DNA of 64,000 bases from Rathayibacter sp. VKM Ac-2759 (GCF_009834225.1 NZ_CP047176.1:1798001-1862000); one strand, 5' to 3'; positions 30,693 through 39,806 are shown, counted from the stretch's first letter. Translations and numbers: made by a program. Notes: generated by a model from the sequence alone, not told the origin.

Positions 30693-31298
30693 GTGACAGA
30701 CCAGGAACCCACGTCGACCGCACCCCGCCGGGTCGTCGTCGCCGAAGACGAATCGCTCATCCGCATGGACATCGTGGAGATCCTCCGCGACAACGGCTTC
30801 GAGGTCGTCGGCGAGGCGGGCGACGGCGAGACGGCCGTGGCCCTCGCCACCGAGCTCCGCCCCGACCTGGTCATCATGGACGTCAAGATGCCCCAGCTCG
30901 ACGGCATCTCCGCTGCCGAGCGCCTGTCGAAGGCCCACATCGCCCCCGTCGTCCTCCTCACGGCCTTCAGCCAGAAGGAGCTCGTCGAGCGCGCGAGCGA
31001 GGCGGGCGCCCTCGCCTACGTCGTCAAGCCGTTCACGCCCAACGACCTGCTGCCCGCGATCGAGATCGCCCTCTCGCGCTACGCGCAGATCATCACCCTC
31101 GAGGCCGAGGTCGCCGACATGGTCGAGCGCTTCGAGACCCGCAAGCTCGTCGACCGCGCCAAGGGCCTGCTGAACGAGAAGATGGGCCTCTCCGAGCCCG
31201 AGGCGTTCCGCTGGATCCAGAAGGCGTCGATGGACCGCCGCCTCACCATGCACGACGTCGCCCAGGCGATCATCGAGCAGCTCAGCCCCAAGAAGTAG
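30693..31298 (+). CDS. pdtaR: ANTAR-domain response regulator (PdtaR-like)
   Basis: A 201-residue response regulator. The receiver domain (about 13-130) has the acidic pocket VVAEDESLIR and phospho-acceptor D63 in VIMDVKMP, then the conserved T/A and K positions in LLTAF and VVKPF. The C-terminal ANTAR RNA-binding domain (about 140-195) has the pattern KLVDRAKGLLNEKMGLSEPEAFRWIQ. Mycobacterial PdtaR with this layout binds hairpins in nascent RNA to antiterminate. Its location upstream of polA matches Mycobacterium. The histidine kinase partner is not in the window. Confidence 0.9.
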   Translation: MTDQEPTSTAPRRVVVAEDESLIRMDIVEILRDNGFEVVGEAGDGETAVALATELRPDLVIMDVKMPQLDGISAAERLSKAHIAPVVLLTAFSQKELVERASEAGALAYVVKPFTPNDLLPAIEIALSRYAQIITLEAEVADMVERFETRKLVDRAKGLLNEKMGLSEPEAFRWIQKASMDRRLTMHDVAQAIIEQLSPKK

Positions 31299-31328
31299 GG
31301 CCGGCCGCCCGGCCGCTGCCGGATCCGA

Positions 31329-32000
31329 TCACGGCCAGAGGCGGGTGCGCTCCCAGGGGGAGCCACCCGCCTCCGTCGTTCCCGGGCGGTACTCGAGCCG
31401 CACGTGGTCCTGCTCGGGCGAGGTGGAGCCCTGCCAGAACTCGATCCGCTCGGGGACGACGCGGTAGACGGCCCAGTCGCGGTCGAGCACGGCGGGGGAG
31501 CAGCCCACGGCCACGCTGGTCTGCAGCGTCACGAGGCCGAAGTCGGCGGAGCTGCGCATCGGCTCGCTCTGCCGGCCGACGAGGAGCGCGGTGCGTGCCG
31601 CCTCCGACCGTCGGCGGAAGTCATCGGCCGACTCCTCGGCGGTGCCCCGCTCGGCGCGGCCCTCGACCCTGACCTGCCTGCCCTGCACCGGCCAGAAGAA
31701 GGTGAGTGCGGCGTGCGGGTTCGCGGCCATCGCCCGGCCCTTGGGGCTGGTCGCGTGCGTCGAGAAGGCCCAGCCGCGGTCGTCGATGTCGCGCAGCACG
31801 AGGACCCGTGCCGAGACGTCCCCCTCGGCGTCGGCGGTCGAGAGCGTCGCGCCGTGGGGGAGGAGCTGACCGGCCGCCGCCGCCTCCTCGAGCCACTGCG
31901 AGAACAGCTCGACGGGGTCGGCCGGTGCTGCCTCCGCCTCGAATCCGGGCAGTTCGGACGGCATGGACGGCAGGGAACGCAGCAGGTCACGGAAGCTCAC
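31329..32000 (-). CDS. pdxH: Pyridoxamine 5'-phosphate oxidase family protein
   Basis: A 223-residue FMN protein that, as PdxH, would oxidise pyridoxamine or pyridoxine 5'-phosphate to PLP. Features are the FMN-binding stretch SARVLVLRDIDDRGWAFST (about 63-81), SPKGRAMAANPHAALTFFW, QVRVEGRAER (about 108-117) and the C-terminal signature ending WERTRLWP, close to the RL(A/S)P end of PdxH. The normal length and both domains make PdxH the best call, but a related PPOX-fold enzyme is possible. It converges on pdtaR; the intergenic GGCCGG/CCGGCC stem may end both transcripts. Confidence 0.82.
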   Translation of the reverse strand: MSFRDLLRSLPSMPSELPGFEAEAAPADPVELFSQWLEEAAAAGQLLPHGATLSTADAEGDVSARVLVLRDIDDRGWAFSTHATSPKGRAMAANPHAALTFFWPVQGRQVRVEGRAERGTAEESADDFRRRSEAARTALLVGRQSEPMRSSADFGLVTLQTSVAVGCSPAVLDRDWAVYRVVPERIEFWQGSTSPEQDHVRLEYRPGTTEAGGSPWERTRLWP

Positions 32001-32043
32001 GCCCCGAGCCTAGGTCGCCCCCGCGCCTCGAGCCCGGGCTTGC

Positions 32044-32152
32044 GGGCCCGCCCGTCGGGCCCACAGAGCGGCGAGCATTGTCAGCGTTGCCATTGGCAGA
32101 CCAGCCGAGCGCCGCGAGGCGAATCGGGAAAACGCGTGTCAGCGTTTTCCCG
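32044..32152. repeat. Palindrome cluster upstream of pdxH
   Basis: Three inverted repeats lie in the gap between pdxH and the thioesterase gene. GGGCCCG/CGGGCCC is at 32044-32062. TGCCA-T-TGGCA is near 32088-32098. A perfect 11-bp pair CGGGAAAACGC/GCGTTTTCCCG is at 32125-32135 and 32142-32152. The decamer TGTCAGCGTT occurs twice (from 32079 and from 32139, the second running into the last arm). No TANNNT promoter was recognised here. Confidence 0.55.
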
Positions 32153-32198
32153 TAGCCGCTCGCACCACGCTCCGCCCGACGCAACCGCCTCGTCGAGC

Positions 32199-32275
32199 CG
32201 ACTGCGCCGCGGCGGGCGGGGACCGCCGCGGGAAAGGTGCCGCGACTGCGCCGCGGCGGGCGGGGACCGCCGCGG
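32199..32275. repeat. Tandem 33-bp hairpin repeat
   Basis: An identical 33-bp sequence occurs at 32199-32231 and 32243-32275 (period 44). Each copy holds a perfect 9-bp stem CCGCGGCGG/CCGCCGCGG and is followed by GAAAGG or AAAGG. It directly follows the thioesterase stop on that gene's strand and may be a double terminator. Confidence 0.7.
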
Positions 32276-32282
32276 AAAGGGC

Positions 32283-32726
32283 TCAGCGGCTCCGGATGAT
32301 GTTCGTGATCCGCACCGTCGAGAGGCGGCGCCCCTCCTCGTCGCGGATCACGATCTCGTGGGTCGTGAGCGTGGAGCCGAGGTGGATCGCGTCGCACGTG
32401 CCGATGACGAATCCGGAGCGGATCGAGCGGCTGTGGCTCGCGTTCAGCTCGATGCCCATCGCGACGCGCCCCTCGCCCGCGTGGACGTTCGCGGCGATCG
32501 AGCCCATCGACTCCGCGAGCACCACGTGTGCTCCTCCGTGCAGGATCCCGAACGGCTGGCGGTTGCCCTCGACCGGCATCGAGGCGACCGAGTGCTCGGG
32601 GGTGAGCTCGTGCCAGAGGATGCCCATCGTGTCGGCGAGCTCGCCGCCGCCGCGGCCGATGGAGCCGACGAGATCGAGCGCCGGCGGGCGGGTCCAGGCG
32701 GTGGTGGGGGGCGCGGAATCGGTCAC
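32283..32726 (-). CDS. PaaI-family hotdog thioesterase
   Basis: A 147-residue hotdog-fold acyl-CoA thioesterase. The catalytic segment FGILHGGAHVVLAESMGS (about 59-76) has the H63-G-G and acidic E72 typical of the PaaI/YdiI group, and later SIRSGFVIGTCDAIHLGSTL (about 105-124) is the second half of the fold. Relatives hydrolyse phenylacetyl-CoA adducts or 1,4-dihydroxy-2-naphthoyl-CoA in menaquinone synthesis; which applies here is open. It is divergent from polA, about 90 bp apart. Confidence 0.85.
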   Translation of the reverse strand: MTDSAPPTTAWTRPPALDLVGSIGRGGGELADTMGILWHELTPEHSVASMPVEGNRQPFGILHGGAHVVLAESMGSIAANVHAGEGRVAMGIELNASHSRSIRSGFVIGTCDAIHLGSTLTTHEIVIRDEEGRRLSTVRITNIIRSR

Positions 32727-32806
32727 GGTACTCCTCGTCGTGGAGCCTCGCGCGGGTCCCGGCCGGCGGGCTGCACCGGGCCTGATCCGGTGTCGGAGGC
32801 GCTGTG

Positions 32807-32812
32807 TAGTCT
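32807..32812 (+). promoter_or_regulatory. polA: -10 element TAGTCT of polA (leaderless)
   Basis: TAGTCT ends 6 nt before the polA GTG at 32819. Confidence 0.5.
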
Positions 32813-32818
32813 TGCCCT

Positions 32819-35488
32819 GTGTCAGATCCGGAACAGCCTACCCTCCTGCTCATCGACGGTCATTCGCTGGCTTTCCGCGCCTTCTACGCGCTCCCGGTCG
32901 ACAGTTTCCAGACCCGCGACGGCCAGCACACGAACGCCATTCACGGCTTCCTCTCGATGCTGATCCTGCTGCTCAAGAACGAGAAGCCCACCCACCTGGG
33001 CGTCGCGTTCGACATCTCCCGCTTCTCGTTCCGCACCCGCGAGTACCCCGAGTACAAGGGCACCCGCGGCGAGACCCCGCCGGAGTTCAAGGGCCAGGTC
33101 CCGCTGCTCGAAGAGGCGCTCCACGCCATGAACATCCGCACCGTCTCGAAGGAGGACTTCGAGGCCGACGACATCCTCGCGACGCTCGCGAAGCAGGGCG
33201 CCGACGCCGGCTTCCGCGTGCTGGTGGTCTCCGGTGACCGCGACACCATCCAGCTCGTCACCCCCGAGGTCACGCTGCTCTACCCGTCGACCCAGGGCGT
33301 CTCGCAGCTCACCCGCTACGACCGCGACAAGGTGTTCGAGAAGTACGGGGTCGAGCCCCACCAGTACCCCGAGATCGCGGCCCTCGTCGGCGAGACGAGC
33401 GACAACCTGCCCGGAGTCGACAAGGTCGGCCCGAAGACGGCCGCGAAGTGGGTCAACCAGTACGGGACGGTGGCCGACATCATCGCCCACGCCGACGAGA
33501 TCAAGGGCGTCGTCGGCGAGAAGCTGCGCGAGCAGAAGGAGAACGCGCTCCGCAACCGCCGGCTCAACCGCCTCATCACCGACGTCGAGCTGCCCCTCGG
33601 CCCCGCCGATCTCGACCGGCGGCCGATCGACGTCGACGCGGTCCGCGAGATCTTCAGCCGCCTCGAGTTCAAGACCCTGCAGGAGCGCGTGCTGACGATC
33701 GCCGCCGAGGAGGGCGTCGAGGGTGCAGCCTCCGCTCTGGCCGGCGACACCGTCGTGACCGCCGCGCCCGCCGTGCGCACTCTCGTCGACGAGGAGCTGG
33801 CGCACTGGCTCGACCGCGTCTCCGCGAAGGGGACGACCCCGGTCGCCGTGCAGGTGCAGCTCGGCCCCGACGGGCTCGACGGCCTGGGGCTCGCGACGGA
33901 GACCGAGTCGGCGTTCGTCCCCTGGGCGGCGGGCCGCCCCGACTACACCGCTCTCGAGGAGTGGCTCGCGAGCGACGCCCCCAAGGTCTTCGCCGACGCG
34001 AAGCCGCAGATCAAGGCGCTGCGCCGGGCCGGGCTCACGGTCTCCGGCCTCGCCTTCGACACCCGGGTGGCGGCCTATCTCCTGCAGCCCACCGGACATG
34101 CGGCGACGCTCCCGGCGCAGGTCGCGCAGTACCTCGACGAGACCATGGCGCAGGGCGACCCGAACCAGCTCGTGCCGAGCGTCGAGCCGATGGGCCCGGC
34201 GACCGAGGCTTGGTACGCGTTCCGCCTGGTCGCGCCGCTCACCGAGCTGCTCGGCGAGGGCATGCTCTCGGTGCTCGTCGACATCGAGCTGCCGATCGTC
34301 CAGGTGCTCGCGACGATGGAGCTCACGGGCGTCGCGATCGACTCGGCGGTGCTGGCGCGCCTCCGCGGCGAGCTGACGACCACGGCCGCCGAGCTCGCGA
34401 GCCGCGCCTTCGCCGAGATCGGCCACGAGATGAACCTCGGCTCGCCGAAGCAGCTCCAGCAAGTGCTCTTCGAGGAGCTCGCGATGCCGAAGACCAGGGC
34501 GACCAAGACCGGGTACACGACCGACGCCTCCGCCCTCGCCGACCTGCAGGACTCGCACCCGCACCCGTTCCTGGGCCTCCTCCTCGAGCACCGCGACGCG
34601 ACGAAGCTTAAGCAGATCATCGAGACGCTCGAGAAGTCGGTGACCGCCGATCAGCGGATCCACACCAGCTACGACCAGACCGGCACCGCGACCGGCCGCA
34701 TCTCCTCGAACGACCCCAATCTGCAGAACATCCCGGTGCGCAGCGAGGTCGGGCGCCGCATCCGCACCGCGTTCGTGCACAGCGCGGGGGCGAGCACGCT
34801 GCTCACCGCCGACTACTCGCAGATCGAGATGCGGATCATGGCGCACCTCTCGGGCGACGCCGGGCTGATCGAGGCCTTCCACAGCGGCGAGGATCTGCAC
34901 CGCTTCGTCGGCGCGCGCATCTTCGGCGTCGAGCCGGCCGACGTCACCCCGGCGATGCGCAACAAGGTGAAGGCGATGTCGTACGGCCTCGCGTACGGGC
35001 TCAGCGCGTTCGGCCTCTCGAAGCAGCTGCGGATCTCGAGCGCCGAGGCCAAGCAGCTGATGACCGACTACTTCGTCCGCTTCGGCGCGGTCCGCGACTA
35101 CCTGCGGAGCGTCGTGGAGCAGGCGCGCGAGGCCGGCTACACCGAGACGATCTTCGGCCGGCGCCGGCCGTTCCCCGAGCTGCAGAGCGCCAACCGCGTC
35201 CTCCGCGACAACGCCGAGCGCGCGGCGCTCAACTCGCCCATCCAGGGCTCGGCCGCCGACATCATGAAGATCGCCATGATCGGCGTGCAGTCCGACCTCG
35301 ACGAGCAGGGCCTCGCCTCGCGGATGCTGCTGCAGGTGCACGACGAGCTGATCTTCGACGTCGCACCGGGGGAGGAGGAGGCCCTCGAGGCCGTCGTCCG
35401 CTCGCGGATGACCGGCGCCGTCGACCTCCGCGTGCCGCTCGAGGTGCAGGTCGGCCACGGCGCCGACTGGGACGACGCCGCGCACTGA
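32819..35488 (+). CDS. polA: DNA polymerase I
   Basis: The 889-residue enzyme fills gaps in repair and removes RNA primers. Domains in order: a 5' nuclease (1 to about 300, LLIDGHSLAFRAFYALP and EADDILATLA, with the helix-hairpin-helix DNLPGVDKVGPKTA); a 3'-5' exonuclease-like domain (about 320-490) in which the first acidic DxE motif is not evident, as is usual in actinobacteria, so proofreading is probably absent; and the polymerase (about 500-889) with motif A DYSQIEMR (about 664), motif B RNKVKAMSYGLAYG and motif C QVHDELIFDV (about 839). Confidence 0.96.
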   Translation: MSDPEQPTLLLIDGHSLAFRAFYALPVDSFQTRDGQHTNAIHGFLSMLILLLKNEKPTHLGVAFDISRFSFRTREYPEYKGTRGETPPEFKGQVPLLEEALHAMNIRTVSKEDFEADDILATLAKQGADAGFRVLVVSGDRDTIQLVTPEVTLLYPSTQGVSQLTRYDRDKVFEKYGVEPHQYPEIAALVGETSDNLPGVDKVGPKTAAKWVNQYGTVADIIAHADEIKGVVGEKLREQKENALRNRRLNRLITDVELPLGPADLDRRPIDVDAVREIFSRLEFKTLQERVLTIAAEEGVEGAASALAGDTVVTAAPAVRTLVDEELAHWLDRVSAKGTTPVAVQVQLGPDGLDGLGLATETESAFVPWAAGRPDYTALEEWLASDAPKVFADAKPQIKALRRAGLTVSGLAFDTRVAAYLLQPTGHAATLPAQVAQYLDETMAQGDPNQLVPSVEPMGPATEAWYAFRLVAPLTELLGEGMLSVLVDIELPIVQVLATMELTGVAIDSAVLARLRGELTTTAAELASRAFAEIGHEMNLGSPKQLQQVLFEELAMPKTRATKTGYTTDASALADLQDSHPHPFLGLLLEHRDATKLKQIIETLEKSVTADQRIHTSYDQTGTATGRISSNDPNLQNIPVRSEVGRRIRTAFVHSAGASTLLTADYSQIEMRIMAHLSGDAGLIEAFHSGEDLHRFVGARIFGVEPADVTPAMRNKVKAMSYGLAYGLSAFGLSKQLRISSAEAKQLMTDYFVRFGAVRDYLRSVVEQAREAGYTETIFGRRRPFPELQSANRVLRDNAERAALNSPIQGSAADIMKIAMIGVQSDLDEQGLASRMLLQVHDELIFDVAPGEEEALEAVVRSRMTGAVDLRVPLEVQVGHGADWDDAAH

Positions 35489-35512
35489 CCGCGAGCCGCG
35501 CGAGGGCCTGGC

Positions 35513-35518
35513 TAGGCT
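35513..35518 (+). promoter_or_regulatory. -10 element TAGGCT of the DUF885 gene (leaderless)
   Basis: TAGGCT ends 7 nt before ATG 35526. Confidence 0.5.
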
Positions 35519-35525
35519 CGAGCGC

Positions 35526-37202
35526 ATGACCTCCGACACCCCCCGTCAGCCGACCGCCGTCGATCTCGTCGCCGAGCGCTGGGTCGACACCCTGGTCGAA
35601 CTCGACCCGACGATCGGCACGTACATCGGCCGGGCGGAGTCGAACGGTCGCCTCGGTGATCTGTCGCCGGAGGGCCGCGCGCGCTCGCGGGAGGCGGTGG
35701 CGGCGGCGCTCGTCGAGCTCGAGAGCGCGGAGCCGGTCGACGCGGTCGACCGTGTGACGGTCGCCGATCTCGGCTCGGAGCTCCGGCTCACTCTCGAGGC
35801 CCACGACGCCCGGCTCCCGCTGCGCGACCTGAACGTGATCGCGTCCGCTCCGCAGGAGCTCCGCGACGTCTTCGACCTGATGCCCACCGCCGAGGTCGCC
35901 GACTGGGAGGCCGTCGCCGACCGGCTCCACGCCGTCCCCGCCGCTCTCGCCGGGTACGTCGAGACGCTCCGCGAGGGTGTCCGCTCCGGAGTGACCCCCG
36001 CGGTGCGCCAGGTGCGTCTCGTCGCCGAGCAGGCCGACTCGATCGCGGCGCCGCGCGGCTTCTTCGCCTCGCTCGCGGCCGATGCCGCACCTGCCTCCGG
36101 ATCGCTGCCGGCGTCGCTCGCGGTGCGCCTCGAGGAGGGCGCGCGCCGGGCCGCCGCCGCGTACGACGGCCTCGGCCGCTTCCTCCGCGAGGAGCTCGCG
36201 CCCGCCGCGCGCGAGGAGGACGCGGTGGGCCGAGACCTCTACGCGCTGCAGTCGCGGCGCTTCCTCGGCGCGGTCGTCGATCTCGACGAGACCTACGAGT
36301 GGGGGATCGAGGAGCTCGCGCGGATGACGGCCGAGCAGGAGGCGATCGCCCGCGAGATCCTGCCGGGCGCCTCCGTCGCCGAGGCGATCGCGCACCTCGA
36401 CGCCGACCCCTCGCGCACCCTGCACGGCGTCGACGCCCTCCAGCGCTGGATGCAGGAGACGAGCGACCGCGCCGTGCAGGAGCTCGCGGGCACCGCCTTC
36501 GACATCCCGGACGAGCTCCGCCGGCTCGAGTGCCTGATCGCGCCCACCCACGAGGGCGGCATCTACTACACCGGACCGAGCGACGACTTCGCGCGACCCG
36601 GGCGGATGTGGTGGTCGGTGCCCGAGGGAGTGACGGAGTTCGCCACATGGCGCGAACTGACCACCGTGTACCACGAGGGCGTGCCCGGTCACCACCTGCA
36701 GGTGGGCCAGGCGGTCGTGAACCGCTCGCGGCTCAACACCTGGCGCCGGCAGCTCGCGGGCAGCTCGGGGCACGCCGAGGGCTGGGCCCTCTACGCCGAG
36801 CGGCTGATGGAGGGCTTCGGCTACCTCGACGACCCGGCCGACCGTCTCGGGATGCTCGACGGGCAGCGGATGCGGGCGGCCCGCGTGGTCCTGGACATCG
36901 GCGTGCACCTGGGCAAGCGGATGCCGGGCTCGAGCGAGGTCTGGAGCGCCGCCTCCGCCCTTGCGTTCATGCGGGCGAACGTCAACATGGACGACGCGTT
37001 CATCCGCTTCGAGGTGAACCGCTACCTCGGCTGGCCGGGTCAGGCGCCCTCGTACAAGATCGGCCAGCGGATCTGGGAGGAGCTGCGCGACGAGGCTGCG
37101 GCCCGCGAGGGCGCCGCCTTCTCCCTCGCCGCGTTCCACCGCCGCGCACTCGATCTCGGCGGGGTCGGACTCGACACGCTGCGTGCGAGCCTCGCGAGCT
37201 GA
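35526..37202 (+). CDS. DUF885 family protein, putative metallopeptidase-like
   Basis: A 558-residue protein of the DUF885 family. The diagnostic block is TVYHEGVPGHHLQ (about 380-392), a zinc-site-like HExxPGHH, followed by SSGHAEGWALYAERLMEGFGY (about 417-437) supplying a further glutamate. The N-terminal half is helical and Glu/Arg-rich. No signal peptide is present, so it is cytoplasmic. Peptidase activity is suggested by the motif but not shown for most members. It lies between polA and rpsA, where Mycobacterium has no such gene. Confidence 0.85.
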   Translation: MTSDTPRQPTAVDLVAERWVDTLVELDPTIGTYIGRAESNGRLGDLSPEGRARSREAVAAALVELESAEPVDAVDRVTVADLGSELRLTLEAHDARLPLRDLNVIASAPQELRDVFDLMPTAEVADWEAVADRLHAVPAALAGYVETLREGVRSGVTPAVRQVRLVAEQADSIAAPRGFFASLAADAAPASGSLPASLAVRLEEGARRAAAAYDGLGRFLREELAPAAREEDAVGRDLYALQSRRFLGAVVDLDETYEWGIEELARMTAEQEAIAREILPGASVAEAIAHLDADPSRTLHGVDALQRWMQETSDRAVQELAGTAFDIPDELRRLECLIAPTHEGGIYYTGPSDDFARPGRMWWSVPEGVTEFATWRELTTVYHEGVPGHHLQVGQAVVNRSRLNTWRRQLAGSSGHAEGWALYAERLMEGFGYLDDPADRLGMLDGQRMRAARVVLDIGVHLGKRMPGSSEVWSAASALAFMRANVNMDDAFIRFEVNRYLGWPGQAPSYKIGQRIWEELRDEAAAREGAAFSLAAFHRRALDLGGVGLDTLRASLAS

Positions 37203-37253
37203 CTCCTGGCCCTCGATCCGCGCGGATCCGGCGCGGAACGGGGCCCTGGGAGA

Positions 37254-37283
37254 TTGCTAGCACCCTGCTGGGTCGGATAGTCT
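37254..37283 (+). promoter_or_regulatory. rpsA: rpsA promoter
   Basis: TTGCTA at 37254-37259 and TAGTCT at 37278-37283, 18 bp apart, form the clearest -35/-10 pair in the window. The leader to ATG 37471 is about 180 nt, long enough for autoregulation by S1, though no specific element was identified. Confidence 0.55.
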
Positions 37284-37470
37284 GGAACGTCACGTTCGTG
37301 GCGCCGCTGTGCCCACGGTGCGCGACGAGGTCCCGGAGTCATCCTCCGGAGCATCGTCCCGTCGCCGGGTGCACCGCACACCCCATCACTCCGCGGCTCC
37401 CGCCACTCCGCCCGTCCTCGGGCATCCGGCGGACGCCGCCCGACATCCATCCATCCTGGAGCATCCCTTA

Positions 37471-38925
37471 ATGACAACCGCAACGACCGAAAAGGCAGCC
37501 AAGCAGGTCGCGATCAACGACATCGGGTCTGCTGAAGACTTTCTTGCCGCGGTCGAAAAGACTCTGAAGTTCTTCAACGACGGAGACCTCATCGAAGGCA
37601 CCGTCGTGAAGATCGACCGCGACGAGGTCCTCCTCGACGTCGGCTACAAGACCGAGGGCGTCATCCCCTCGCGCGAACTCTCCATCAAGCACGACGTCGA
37701 CCCCTCCGAGGTCGTCAACGTGGGCGACAGCGTCGAGGCTCTCGTCCTGCAGAAGGAGGACAAGGAGGGTCGCCTGATCCTCTCGAAGAAGCGCGCTCAG
37801 TACGAGCGTGCGTGGGGCGACGTCGAGAAGATCAAGGAGTCCGACGGTGTCGTCACCGGTTCGGTCATCGAGGTCGTCAAGGGCGGGCTCATCGTCGACA
37901 TCGGCCTCCGCGGCTTCCTCCCGGCCTCGCTCATCGAGCTGCGCCGCGTCCGCGACCTCACGCCGTACCTCGGCCAGGAGATCGAGGCCAAGATCCTCGA
38001 GCTCGACAAGAACCGCAACAACGTGGTCCTGTCGCGTCGCGCGCTCCTCGAGCAGACGCAGTCCGAGAGCCGCACCACGTTCCTGAACAACCTGCACAAG
38101 GGTCAGGTCCGCAAGGGCGTCGTGTCGTCGATCGTCAACTTCGGTGCGTTCGTCGACCTCGGCGGCGTCGACGGTCTCGTCCACGTCTCCGAGCTCTCCT
38201 GGAAGCACATCGAGCACGCCTCCGAGGTCGTCGAGGTGGGCCAGGAGGTCACCGTCGAGATCCTCGAGGTCGACCTCGACCGCGAGCGCGTGTCGCTCTC
38301 GCTCAAGGCGACCCAGGAGGACCCGTGGCAGGTCTTCGCCCGCACCCACGCGATCGGTCAGGTCGCCCCGGGCAAGGTCACGAAGCTGGTCCCGTTCGGT
38401 GCGTTCGTCCGCGTCGCGGACGGCATCGAGGGCCTCGTCCACATCTCCGAGCTCTCGGGCAAGCACGTCGAGCTCGCCGAGCAGGTCGTGTCGGTCGGTG
38501 AAGAGGTCTTCGTCAAGGTCATCGACATCGACCTCGACCGTCGCCGCATCTCGCTCTCGCTCAAGCAGGCGAACGAGAACGTCGACCCCGAGGGCACCGA
38601 GTTCGACCCGGCCCTCTACGGCATGGCGACGGAGTACGACGACCAGGGGAACTACAAGTACCCCGACGGCTTCGACCCCGAGACCAACGAGTGGCGCGAG
38701 GGCTTCGAGTCGCAGCGCGAGGCCTGGGAGCAGGACTACGCCGCGGCGCAGGCCCGCTGGGAGGCCCACAAGGCCCAGGTCGCCAAGTCGCAGGAGGAGG
38801 CGGCCACCGTCTCCGAGGGCGTCTCGGTCGGCGGCGGCTTCACCAGCGAGGCGACCGGAGCCGGCACCCTCGCCGACGACGAGTCGCTCGCCGCACTGCG
38901 CGAGAAGCTGTCCTCGAGCAACTGA
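37471..38925 (+). CDS. rpsA: 30S ribosomal protein S1
   Basis: A 484-residue S1 protein with four S1 RNA-binding domains: about residues 33-105 (DGDLIEGTVVKIDRDEVLLDVG), 120-190 (VTGSVIEVVKGGLIVDIG), 208-278 (VRKGVVSSIVNFGAFVDLG) and 295-365 (VAPGKVTKLVPFGAFVRVA). A long acidic, repeat-poor tail follows (about 370-484). This is the actinobacterial layout. ATG 37471 has a GGAG site 9 nt upstream and starts MTTATTEKAAKQV; the in-frame extension back to 37309 is not family-like. A strong terminator follows. Confidence 0.95.
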   Translation: MTTATTEKAAKQVAINDIGSAEDFLAAVEKTLKFFNDGDLIEGTVVKIDRDEVLLDVGYKTEGVIPSRELSIKHDVDPSEVVNVGDSVEALVLQKEDKEGRLILSKKRAQYERAWGDVEKIKESDGVVTGSVIEVVKGGLIVDIGLRGFLPASLIELRRVRDLTPYLGQEIEAKILELDKNRNNVVLSRRALLEQTQSESRTTFLNNLHKGQVRKGVVSSIVNFGAFVDLGGVDGLVHVSELSWKHIEHASEVVEVGQEVTVEILEVDLDRERVSLSLKATQEDPWQVFARTHAIGQVAPGKVTKLVPFGAFVRVADGIEGLVHISELSGKHVELAEQVVSVGEEVFVKVIDIDLDRRRISLSLKQANENVDPEGTEFDPALYGMATEYDDQGNYKYPDGFDPETNEWREGFESQREAWEQDYAAAQARWEAHKAQVAKSQEEAATVSEGVSVGGGFTSEATGAGTLADDESLAALREKLSSSN

Positions 38926-38940
38926 TCGAGTGCACGCACA

Positions 38941-38974
38941 CGAACGGCCGGTCCCCTCGGGGGCCGGCCGTTCG
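38941..38974 (+). terminator. rpsA: Intrinsic terminator of rpsA
   Basis: CGAACGGCCGG (38941-38951) pairs with CCGGCCGTTCG (38964-38974), with an inner CCCC/GGGG stem. The T-tract is weak. Confidence 0.75.
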
Positions 38975-39003
38975 GCGTTCCCCCTCCTCTCCGCGGGGCT
39001 GAG

Positions 39004-39009
39004 TAGGGT
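39004..39009 (+). promoter_or_regulatory. coaE: -10 element TAGGGT of coaE (leaderless)
   Basis: TAGGGT ends 6 nt before GTG 39016. The other in-frame GTG at 39010 would touch the element, so the spacing decides the start. Confidence 0.45.
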
Positions 39010-39015
39010 GTGCGC

Positions 39016-39618
39016 GTGCATCTCGTAGCCCTCACCGGAGGCATCGCCTCCGGCAAGTCGACCGTCGCCCGCCGTCTCGCCGAGCACGGAGCGGTCGTCG
39101 TCGACGCCGACGTGCTCGCCCGCGAGGTCGTCGAGCCGGGGGAGCCCGCCCTGCTGGCGATCGTGGAGCGGTTCGGCCCGTCGATGCTGCGGCCCGACGG
39201 CTCCCTCGACCGGGCGGCCCTCGGCGCCGTCGTCTTCGCCGACGCCTCCGCCCGCGCCGATCTGAACGCGATCACGCACCCCGCGGTGGGGGAGCGCTCG
39301 CAGCGCCTCTTCGCGCAGGCGGCGGAGGCCGATCCCGGGGCCGTCGTGGTCTACGACGTGCCGCTGCTGGCCGAGGGCCGCGGTGCGGGGGAGTTCGACG
39401 AGGTCGTCGTCGTCCACGCGCCCGAGGCCGCGCGCGTCGACCGGCTCGTGCGCCTCCGGGGCATGTCCGAGCCGGAGGCGCGGGCCCGCGTCGGCGCGCA
39501 GGCGACCGACGAGCAGCGGCTCGCCCTCGCCGACGTCGTGATCGACTCCTCCGGCACCCTCGACGAGACCCTGGCGCGCACCGACGCGCTGTGGGAGCAG
39601 CTGCGCGCTCGGGGCTGA
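39016..39618 (+). CDS. coaE: Dephospho-CoA kinase
   Basis: Last step of coenzyme A synthesis: phosphorylates the 3'-hydroxyl of dephospho-CoA. The 200-residue protein has the P-loop [16 protein letters not shown] (about 5-20), the DADVLAREV motif (about 31-39), the ITHPAV segment in the CoA-binding domain and YDVPLLAE (about 113-120). The start is placed at GTG 39016 on the leaderless spacing; GTG 39010 would add two residues. The order rpsA-coaE-uvrB is the same in Mycobacterium. Confidence 0.92.
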   Translation: MHLVALTGGIASGKSTVARRLAEHGAVVVDADVLAREVVEPGEPALLAIVERFGPSMLRPDGSLDRAALGAVVFADASARADLNAITHPAVGERSQRLFAQAAEADPGAVVVYDVPLLAEGRGAGEFDEVVVVHAPEAARVDRLVRLRGMSEPEARARVGAQATDEQRLALADVVIDSSGTLDETLARTDALWEQLRARG

Positions 39619-39806
39619 CGCGGTCTGCTGCACCTCTGCAGGTGCTGGTGCGATCTGCAGGTGTCGCGGGCGGAAGAGCGCTCTGCTCCGCCTGGAAGCG
39701 CAGGACCGGCCGATCTCGTGCAGAACGCCGTGCGCTGCCCGCGGTCCGCGGTGCACCAGCCCGTTCGCGGCGAGCGCACGCCGGGCTCCGTGTCGGTGGT
39801 CGCAGC

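Noticed and set aside
37309..37470. N-terminal extension of ribosomal protein S1 from 37309
   Set aside because: The extra 54 residues are Arg/Pro/His-rich and lie in the mRNA leader after a clear promoter; ATG 37471 starts the family-like sequence.
39630..39645. GCACCT-CTGC-AGGTGC hairpin after coaE as a terminator
   Set aside because: The stem is only 6 bp and no T-tract follows. It is too weak to list as a terminator.
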